A stretch of 7,014 bases of DNA from Thermoflexales bacterium (GTDB lineage Bacteria; Chloroflexota; Anaerolineae; Fen-1058): contig JAFGFO010000375.1 in NCBI GenBank assembly GCA_016931085.1, positions 1-7,014 on the forward strand, read 5' to 3'. Position numbers and translations under genes: made by a program. Shown here in pieces: positions 1 through 4,677 of the stretch. Position 1 is the first letter of the stretch; every line of letters starts with the position of its first letter. The notes beneath the pieces were generated by a model. That model did no database searches. It had not been told where the DNA came from and saw only the letters and a list, made by a program, of their open reading frames with translations.

Positions 1-31
1 CCTCCCCGAAAGCTCTAAGCTTTCGGGGAGG
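1..31. terminator. Perfect 14-bp hairpin, probable terminator of the gene to the left
   Basis: Bases 1-14 and 18-31 are exact reverse complements, with a 3-nt CTA between them. The stem begins with CCTCCCC and would be very stable. No T-run follows on the + strand (TAAGTGGGG comes next), so it is not a textbook intrinsic terminator. The second strong hairpin in the window (3161-3195), which sits between convergent genes, also lacks a T-run, so this may be how the organism ends transcripts. The alternative is a dispersed intergenic palindrome. The upstream gene is outside the window. Confidence 0.6.
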
Positions 32-144
32 TAAGTGGGGCGCCGAGCCACAAAATGACGCTATTGTGGGGGATATATGCTCATAATGGCCTACTGCTAC
101 GAATGCCCGGATTCGCTTCGAACCCCCACGTGCCGCATAAAATG

Positions 145-153
145 TGGTATGAT
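145..153 (+). promoter_or_regulatory. Extended -10 promoter element, near-leaderless start
   Basis: TGG-TATGAT forms an extended -10 (TGn followed by TATGAT, five of six consensus bases). No recognisable -35 lies 16-18 bp upstream, and an extended -10 can compensate for this. The expected transcription start is near A160, three bases before the ATG at 163. The glycosyltransferase mRNA would then be almost leaderless, which fits the absence of a Shine-Dalgarno sequence before that ATG. Confidence 0.5.
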
Positions 154-162
154 TGTAGCATT

Positions 163-1653
163 ATGGCTCACACACAACCCAAGCCATTGCGCTCGTTCGC
201 ACCTTTGGCGCTCGTCTGGCTGGCGCTGGCGTTGCGCCTGGGTTATATCGCCGCTGCGCCGGAGGGGATGCAGTTGGCCAACGTGGACGCGCAGGGCTAT
301 CACTGGCTGGCGGTGAACCTGATCGAGCGCGGGGTGTATTCGATGAACACCGAGCCGCCCTACCGCTCCGACAATATTCGCGCGCCGCTATACCCGCTGT
401 TCGTGGCCGGCTGGTATTCGATCGCCGGCCCTGAGCCACGCCTGGTGGCGTTGGCGCAGGCTGCGCTCGACGCCGTGACGGTCGGGCTGGCTTTTTGCCT
501 GGGCAAGCGCATCGCCGGCCGGCGCGTTGGCTGGGTCACGGCGCTGCTCTACGCGCTCACGCCGGCCGCCTGGCGCTTTTGCAACGAGCTGTTGACCGAA
601 ATCCTGTTCGGGCTGCTGCTGACGGCCTCGTTATGGATGTTTGCGCGCTATATCCTGGGCGGGAAGCTGCTTGACGCGGCCGGCTGCGGGCTGCTGTCGG
701 GAGCCTCGATCCTGTGCAAGCCTAACGTGCAGTTCCTGCCCATCGTGCTGGTGGGCATCCTGGTTAGGGGCTTGGTGCTCAAAAAGACAGGCCATGGGGG
801 TTTTAGAAAGCTCCAGGGTCTAGCACACATTTCCTGGTGGCGGGGCGCGCTGCTCATCGCGGCCATCATCGGCCTGATGCTCGGCCCGTGGGTCGTGCGC
901 AACAAGCTTGTTTTCGGGCAGTGGTTTTACACGCGGACCTTTGACGACAACCTGGCTCACGTCAGCGCCGTCGCCACCTTAGCGCGCGCGGGCGGCGAGT
1001 CAGTCGCGCCGTGGACGCCGCGTTGGGAAAGCCTCTACGACGAGGTCATCGCGCGGGCGGCCGCGCGCTACAGTTGGACGAGCAGCGACGAATCCGCCCT
1101 GTCCACGCGCGAGCGTGACCGGCGGCTGCAGCAGATCACGACGGTGGCGCTTGACATCATCCGTGCCCACCCGCTCGATTTCATCGCCAGCCATACTTCT
1201 AGTTGGCTGTGGTCGTTCCTGCCACAAGACCACAAGTTTTGGTACACGCTGATCTCGGGCCAGGCCTGGGAAGCGTTGCCGGCGGAGGGCGACGCGCTTG
1301 GCCGTGCATTGAGCGCCGTCGAGGCTGGCGACGGGGGGGCGGCGGCCGGCATCCTCGTTCGCGAGCGGCTGCTGGCGCTGCCGCCGTTGGCGCTGGCCTT
1401 GTGGGCTGGCTGGGGCCTCAGCTACCTGCTTACCGCGCTTCTCTTTGCCGCCGGCACCTGGCGGCTGCGGCCGCGCGTGCTCGCGCTGGTGCTGCTCGCC
1501 ACGATCTTTTACGTCACCTTTCTGCCTGGGCCAATCAGCGCCATTCGTTTCCGGCTGCCGGTGCTGCCCGCCATCTGGCTGCTGGCGGTCAGCGGAGCGA
1601 GGCTTGACGCTAGCCCTGGTCAGGGCTATAATGGTAGAGAGGGACAGCGATGA
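163..1653 (+). CDS. GT-C fold membrane glycosyltransferase (PMT/GT39-like)
   Basis: This is a predicted integral membrane enzyme that moves a sugar from a polyprenyl-phosphate donor to an acceptor on the outer face of the membrane. Its substrate cannot be read from the sequence. The 496 residues contain about ten hydrophobic segments, roughly at 15-31, 75-88, 93-113, 123-137, 143-165, 190-205, 225-243, 402-431, 437-454 and 465-478. Family-like features are an Asp in the first outer loop (D42, in NVDAQGYHWLA), APLYPLFVAG near 74-83, LLTEILFGLL near 143-152, a CKPN loop, PWVVRNKLVFGQW near 242-254, and RFRLPVLPAIWLLA near the C terminus. The frame is open back to an ATG at 55, but I chose 163. 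Residues before it look non-homologous, and an extended -10 sits just upstream, which would exclude the earlier start. An atypical stretch at about residues 207-219 coincides with the palindrome at 785-821. The stop overlaps the next start as ATGA. Confidence is high for the class and low for the specific reaction. Confidence 0.8.
   Translation: MAHTQPKPLRSFAPLALVWLALALRLGYIAAAPEGMQLANVDAQGYHWLAVNLIERGVYSMNTEPPYRSDNIRAPLYPLFVAGWYSIAGPEPRLVALAQAALDAVTVGLAFCLGKRIAGRRVGWVTALLYALTPAAWRFCNELLTEILFGLLLTASLWMFARYILGGKLLDAAGCGLLSGASILCKPNVQFLPIVLVGILVRGLVLKKTGHGGFRKLQGLAHISWWRGALLIAAIIGLMLGPWVVRNKLVFGQWFYTRTFDDNLAHVSAVATLARAGGESVAPWTPRWESLYDEVIARAAARYSWTSSDESALSTRERDRRLQQITTVALDIIRAHPLDFIASHTSSWLWSFLPQDHKFWYTLISGQAWEALPAEGDALGRALSAVEAGDGGAAAGILVRERLLALPPLALALWAGWGLSYLLTALLFAAGTWRLRPRVLALVLLATIFYVTFLPGPISAIRFRLPVLPAIWLLAVSGARLDASPGQGYNGREGQR
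785..821 (+). repeat. Imperfect palindrome embedded in frame in the glycosyltransferase gene
   Basis: AGAC at 785-788 pairs with GTCT at 818-821, CC (792-793) with GG (816-817), and TGGGG (795-799) with CTCCA (811-815, one G-T wobble), around the loop GTTTTAGAAAG. Removing the two bulges (AGG at 789-791 and A at 794) leaves the continuous 9-nt palindromic arm AGACCCTGG. The stretch uses codons that are rare in the rest of the gene (AGA, ACA, CTA) and encodes a basic, polar segment in a loop between membrane helices. It resembles a degraded intergenic palindromic repeat inserted without breaking the frame. Coincidence within an ordinary loop remains possible. Confidence 0.4.
1604..1632 (+). 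promoter_or_regulatory. Near-consensus sigma-70-type promoter for PAC2-yigZ
   Basis: TTGACG at 1604-1609, exactly 17 bp, then TATAAT at 1627-1632. It lies inside the last codons of the glycosyltransferase gene. Expected initiation near 1639-1640 leaves a leader of only about 10 nt before the ATG at 1650, including a GAGGGA ribosome-binding element (1639-1644). The PAC2 gene can thus be transcribed independently of the upstream gene, despite the 4-nt overlap. Confidence 0.75.
1611..1628. promoter_or_regulatory. 18-bp palindrome in the promoter spacer, candidate operator
   Basis: TAGCCCTG-GT-CAGGGCTA has 8-bp perfect arms and a 2-bp centre. It fills almost the whole -35/-10 spacer and includes the first two bases of the TATAAT box. 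A dimeric regulator bound here would block RNA polymerase, or remodel the promoter as MerR-type proteins do, although the spacer is 17 bp rather than their usual 19-20 bp. It also lies in glycosyltransferase codons, so a weak hairpin terminator for that gene is the alternative. No regulator gene is visible in the window. Confidence 0.45.
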
Positions 1654-2564
1654 ACGAACGGATCGATCTGTGGAAAAAGCCGGCCGCCGGCAAATACATG
1701 ATCGCCGGCTGGCGCCAGTGGGCGGACGCGGGCGCCGCCTCGTCCAGCCTGCCCGCCTACCTCATCCAGCATACCAACGCCACCCAGATCGGGCAAATCG
1801 ATCCTGAGGGCTTTTACTTGTTCCAGATCCCCGGCACGCATCACCTCCTGAGACCGGGCATCAAGCTCAAGGCCGGCCACCGCCAGTCATTCGAACGCCG
1901 GCGGAACGAATTCTTTTACGCCGGCAGCGACGAGGGTGGCTTTGTGATCTTTTTGGGCGACGAACCGCATCAGAACGAAGGACACTATGCCCAGGCGATA
2001 TTCGATGTGGTCCAAGAACTGGGCATCCAAAGAGTGGCTTCCGTAGCAGGCGTCTACGGCCCGGTGCCGTACGAACAGGACAGGACGATCTCGTGCGTAT
2101 ACAGCCTGCCGCACATGAAAGACGAGCTGGCCCGCTACGGCGTCCAGTTCTCCGATTACGAAGGAGGCGTTTCCATCAGCACGTACATGGCCGATCAGGC
2201 TGAAGCCAGGGGCATCGAATACGTAGGCATGTACGCCTACGTCCCGGCTTATAATTTCTCAACCGCCTCGGTATCAGTTCAGTCGGTGGCCATTAGCGAA
2301 GATTTCAAGGCGTGGTACGATCTGATGACGAGACTCAAGCGCATGCTCAACCTCGAGCTAGACCTGTCAGACCTAGAAAAGAAAAGCCAAGAGCTCATCG
2401 CCGCCTGGGGCGACAAGATGGACCAGCTCGACCAGACCATGCCACACCTGAACGTGAGAGGCTACCTGGAAAAAGTGAGCGTCGATTTCGAAGAATCGTC
2501 CATTTCGCTCGACGAGATTTGGGACGACGTGTTCCGCGATCTGTTTGAAGAGGACAATCTCTAA
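1650..2564 (+). CDS. PAC2 family protein
   Basis: This 304-residue protein resembles the PAC2 superfamily (PF09754), which includes archaeal and eukaryotic proteasome-assembly chaperones. Bacterial members have no agreed function. Visible features are an N-terminal strand-turn segment (YMIAGWRQWADAGAASSS, about 16-33), IDPEGFYLFQI (50-60), a hydrophobic strand ending in the family-typical LGDEPHQNE (102-110), LGIQRVASVAGVYGPVP (124-140), YEGGVSIS (170-177) and GMYAYVPAYNF (193-203). Residues about 225-304 form a charged, mostly helical tail with many Asp and Glu residues, probably a coiled coil. The start is fixed by GAGGGA five bases upstream and by the ATGA overlap with the preceding stop. 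It has its own promoter and is followed with no gap by yigZ, so the two are probably co-transcribed. No proteasome gene is visible here. Family assignment is firm; function is unknown. Confidence 0.8.
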   Translation: MNERIDLWKKPAAGKYMIAGWRQWADAGAASSSLPAYLIQHTNATQIGQIDPEGFYLFQIPGTHHLLRPGIKLKAGHRQSFERRRNEFFYAGSDEGGFVIFLGDEPHQNEGHYAQAIFDVVQELGIQRVASVAGVYGPVPYEQDRTISCVYSLPHMKDELARYGVQFSDYEGGVSISTYMADQAEARGIEYVGMYAYVPAYNFSTASVSVQSVAISEDFKAWYDLMTRLKRMLNLELDLSDLEKKSQELIAAWGDKMDQLDQTMPHLNVRGYLEKVSVDFEESSISLDEIWDDVFRDLFEEDNL

Positions 2565-3179
2565 GTGCGTTACCCCATTCCCGCCGTGATACACCGCCAA
2601 GAGCTCGTGGTGGTCAATTCTCGCTTCATCGCTACTGCCGGCCCGGCCACCTCGGTGGAGCAAGCTCACGAGTTGCTTGCGCGCGTGCGGGCCGAATTCA
2701 GCGCCGCCACGCACCAGGTTTACGCCTACCGGGTGGGTTTTGGCCCCAGCACGATCGACAGTTGCAGCGACGACGGCGAGCCGCCTGGCACGGCCGGCCG
2801 GCCGGTGCTGGCGGTCGTCCAGGGCAGTGGCCTGGGTGATGTGGCGGTGGTGGTCACGCGCTACTTTGGCGGCACCAAGTTGGGCACGGGCGGCCTGGTG
2901 CGCGCCTACGGCGACGCGGCCCGGGCGGTGATGGCCTCCCTGCCGCGCGGCGAGCGCGTGGAAACGCGCACGTTCGAGCTGGTCGTGCCGTACAAGTTTT
3001 ACGACACGCTCACGCGCCTGGTGGCGGCCCACGGCGGGCGGATCGACGATGCCCAGTTTGCCGCCGAGGTAGGCTTGCGCCTGACGTTTCCGGCGGACCG
3101 CCTGGAGGCGTTTAGCGCCGCGTTGCGCGAGGCCTCGGGCGGGAAGCTGGCTGTAGACCACACGTGCAACGCACCTTAA
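2565..3179 (+). CDS. yigZ: YigZ/IMPACT family protein (UPF0029)
   Basis: This 204-residue cytosolic protein has the usual length and two-domain layout of bacterial YigZ: an IMPACT/UPF0029 N-terminal domain (about 10-125) and a DUF1949-like ferredoxin-fold C-terminal domain (about 136-192). Diagnostic motifs are ATHQVYAYRVG (48-58), SDDGEPPGTAGRPVL (68-82) and VVTRYFGGTKLGTGGLVRAYG (about 97-116). Eukaryotic IMPACT regulates GCN2. The bacterial role is not settled, although a link to translation or nucleic-acid binding is often proposed. The start is GTG immediately after the TAA of the PAC2 gene. The nearest ribosome-binding element, AAGAGG at 2548-2553, lies 11 nt upstream, so translation may depend on coupling to the PAC2 gene. 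The last codons and the TAA lie inside a hairpin. Confidence 0.9.
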   Translation: MRYPIPAVIHRQELVVVNSRFIATAGPATSVEQAHELLARVRAEFSAATHQVYAYRVGFGPSTIDSCSDDGEPPGTAGRPVLAVVQGSGLGDVAVVVTRYFGGTKLGTGGLVRAYGDAARAVMASLPRGERVETRTFELVVPYKFYDTLTRLVAAHGGRIDDAQFAAEVGLRLTFPADRLEAFSAALREASGGKLAVDHTCNAP

Positions 3180-3195
3180 AGGTGCGTTGCACGTG
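3161..3195. terminator. Bidirectional hairpin terminator between convergent genes
   Basis: CACGTGCAACGCACC (3161-3175) is the exact reverse complement of 3181-3195, with loop TTAAA. The stem is 15 bp, or 17 if the A/T pairs in the loop are counted. It contains the last yigZ codons and its TAA (3177-3179), and ends 8 bp before the TAA of the leftward zinc-ribbon gene. That position, in a 24-bp gap between convergent genes, fits termination in both directions. Neither side has a T-run. Confidence 0.75.
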
Positions 3196-3203
3196 CCACG
3201 TCC

Positions 3204-4286
3204 TTACTCCAGCGGCTCGACGCTGTTCACGTTGCCAAAGGTGTTGATGTGGAGCTTCCACTGGCTGCCCTTGGTGAACTTGGCCAAATCGGCAGGGGAA
3301 TTGAGCTGGTAGCTATAGTCCTTGTCGTCGGCGGAAAACAGGACTTGATATTTCTCCGAGCGATCGCCCTCGCGTTGGCCTGACAGCAAGCTCACCGCTG
3401 GCCAGACTGGGTTATAGTCAGCGCCACGGGCGACCAAGGTGTCCACCACCGTCCATTCGTTGGCGGTATACTTGCACCACCGGTCGTAAATCTTGTACTC
3501 GCAGTCTTGCACCACCTTGCCGGTGCCGTCGCCCTGGTCGATCGTGTAGGGCGTACCGCACACTTCTTCCGCGCCGGGCGCCGGGTTCGACTGGGTGCTG
3601 CGATGTTTCTGCACACAAGAGCCTTGCGACGCTCCGGCCGGGATCTCGTCCGCCCAATCCTCGCGCTGCACCGGGCGCAGCTCCACGATCGCGATCGTGC
3701 GTTCCCACTGGACCGCTTCGACCACGCCCGGCGCGTCCGTCGTGCGCACGTTCATCACCATAAAGCCCAAGACGCACAGACACAACAAAGCCAACACAAC
3801 AGCCAGGCCAATCAGCAGCCCCTTTGGCATAGGGGTCGGGGCGGGCGGGACGGCCGGGGCAGCGGCTTGCCTGACCAGGTTGCCGCCGCATTTTTTGCAC
3901 TTGACGGCGTTGGGCGGATTGGGGGTCTGGCAATACGGGCAAGCCACCTCACTCACCGGTGCGGCCTCCTGGTGGGCACCCACCACGCGTCCGGCCTCGC
4001 GCGCCTTGGCATCTTGCAGGTTCGCGCCGCACTGCACGCACGTTGTGGAGCCGGCCGGATTGCGCGCGCCACAATAAGGACAGTGAATATCACTTGCTTC
4101 GCGCTTGGCCTGGGCCAGCTTGGCCTCGTCGGTGATCAACTCGTGCTGAAGCGGCGCCTCGAACTGGTCCTGCTCGCTCATCGGCGAGGCACAGCCCGAG
4201 CAGATTTTTTGCAAGCCGGGGTTCCTCGTCCCGCAGCGCTTGCACGTCCATTCGAGCTCTACATAACCAAGTGGTTTTTGTGTCAT
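3204..4286 (-). CDS. Zinc-ribbon, single-pass membrane protein with exported C-terminal domain
   Basis: This 360-residue protein has three four-cysteine zinc modules: C15/C18/C29/C32, C69/C72/C83/C86 and C116/C119/C130/C133. The first fits the RanBP2-type pattern W-x-C-x2-C-x3-N-x6-C-x2-C (W13, N22). The other two are CPYC...C-x2-CG ribbons. A Pro/Ala linker (141-155) leads to one transmembrane helix (157-178), then a domain of about 180 residues likely outside the membrane. That domain has four cysteines (C224, C243, C262, C271), which could form two disulfides, and starts with VVEAVQWERTIAIVELRPV. I recall similar C-terminal domains in Chloroflexota proteins but know no function for them. 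The ATG is preceded by AAGGGGG (4290-4296). It is transcribed leftward, divergent from the YtxH gene. A sensing or scaffolding role across the membrane is inference only. Confidence 0.75.
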   Translation of the reverse strand: MTQKPLGYVELEWTCKRCGTRNPGLQKICSGCASPMSEQDQFEAPLQHELITDEAKLAQAKREASDIHCPYCGARNPAGSTTCVQCGANLQDAKAREAGRVVGAHQEAAPVSEVACPYCQTPNPPNAVKCKKCGGNLVRQAAAPAVPPAPTPMPKGLLIGLAVVLALLCLCVLGFMVMNVRTTDAPGVVEAVQWERTIAIVELRPVQREDWADEIPAGASQGSCVQKHRSTQSNPAPGAEEVCGTPYTIDQGDGTGKVVQDCEYKIYDRWCKYTANEWTVVDTLVARGADYNPVWPAVSLLSGQREGDRSEKYQVLFSADDKDYSYQLNSPADLAKFTKGSQWKLHINTFGNVNSVEPLE

Positions 4287-4317
4287 ATTCCCCCTTAGGT
4301 GTCACATTTTTCTGCCT

Positions 4318-4346
4318 TTGCCCCATTGCCAAATTCCTGTTATACT
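4318..4346 (+). promoter_or_regulatory. Promoter for the YtxH-like gene
   Basis: TTGCCC (4318-4323), 17 bp, then TATACT (4341-4346). A second, overlapping TATACT begins at 4346 and may offer an alternative start. Initiation near 4353 gives a leader of about 36 nt containing GAGGTG (4378-4383), five bases before the ATG at 4389. Confidence 0.6.
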
Positions 4347-4372
4347 ATACTATGAGGTTCAAAAACGCACAA
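4344..4372 (-). promoter_or_regulatory. Divergent promoter for the zinc-ribbon gene
   Basis: Read on the - strand, TTGTGC (4372-4367), 17 bp, then TATAGT (4349-4344). It shares the TATACTATACTAT block with the rightward promoter, so polymerase at one should exclude polymerase at the other. Initiation near 4337 gives a leader of about 50 nt before the ATG at 4286. Confidence 0.5.
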
Positions 4373-4388
4373 GTGATGAGGTGTACAG

Positions 4389-4604
4389 ATGAAAACAACA
4401 CTCAACTTTATCGTCGGAATGGTGTACGGCGCCGCCTTCGGCGCGGCGGCCGTCCTGCTGCTTACGCCGCTCTCCGGTCAAGACCTGCGCCAGCAAGCCA
4501 GGCAGCGCTATCAATCCCTGTTGGACGAAGGACAGCAAGCCGCCGCTGCCCGCCGCGCCGAGTTGGAGAGCCAACTGGCGGCGCTCAAGCAGCCGCGCGC
4601 GTAA
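4389..4604 (+). CDS. Small YtxH-like membrane-anchored protein
   Basis: This 71-residue protein has one glycine/alanine-rich N-terminal hydrophobic helix (about 5-27, FIVGMVYGAAFGAAAVLLLT), followed by TPLSGQDLRQQ and a charged, Gln/Ala/Arg-rich amphipathic helix to the end. The order (GxxxGxxxG-rich helix, a 'LLxPxSGxxxR' turn, then a coiled-coil tail) is typical of YtxH-like proteins (PF12732), some of which are linked to general stress in Firmicutes. The start is well supported by GAGGTG at 4378-4383 and a promoter upstream. It stands alone, divergent from the zinc-ribbon gene and convergent with the metallopeptidase gene. The molecular role is unknown. Confidence 0.8.
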   Translation: MKTTLNFIVGMVYGAAFGAAAVLLLTPLSGQDLRQQARQRYQSLLDEGQQAAAARRAELESQLAALKQPRA

Positions 4605-4677
4605 GCCCCTCACCCCTGCCCGCTCCCGTCGCTCGCTTTGCGAACGCGGGGAGAGGGAGCTGGCGCGTGGGGGATGC
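4605..4677. repeat. GC-rich imperfect palindrome between convergent genes
   Basis: The 73-bp gap holds C-rich sequence (CCCCTCACCCCTGCCC, 4606-4621) followed by G-rich sequence. GCTCCC (4622-4627) pairs with GGGAGC (4655-4660), and TCGC (4633-4636) pairs with GCGA (4640-4643) around TTT. An alternative inner pairing is CCCG (4625-4628) with CGGG (4647-4650). The C-rich/G-rich layout resembles the dispersed CCCTCACCCC-type intergenic repeats seen in many GC-rich bacteria. Its location fits a terminator for either or both neighbours. Confidence 0.45.

Noticed and set aside
66..129. tRNA-like layout: GTGGGGG (66-72) pairs with CCCCCAC (123-129), with TTCGAA near the 3' side
   Set aside because: The 7-bp arms match, but no T-arm, D-arm or anticodon stem can be drawn. 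Inside there is only a 5-bp CGAAT/ATTCG hairpin. It may be a chance leader structure.
55..162. N-terminal extension of the glycosyltransferase frame from the ATG at 55
   Set aside because: The 36 extra residues do not resemble the family's N terminus, there is no ribosome-binding site at 55, and a promoter element at 145-153 lies inside the extension.
79..167. CATAATG (82-88) and CATTATG (159-165) are reverse complements, which could mask the start codon
   Set aside because: The probable transcript start lies downstream of the first arm, so the two would not be in the same RNA. A 7-bp match is weak evidence.
2373..3161. 262-codon open frame on the - strand opposite PAC2 and yigZ
   Set aside because: It spans two well-supported + strand genes and its translation is Arg/His/Ala-rich without any domain.
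3507..4298. 263-codon open frame on the + strand opposite the zinc-ribbon gene
   Set aside because: The - strand frame has ordered cysteine motifs and a membrane helix. The + frame has an antisense-like composition.
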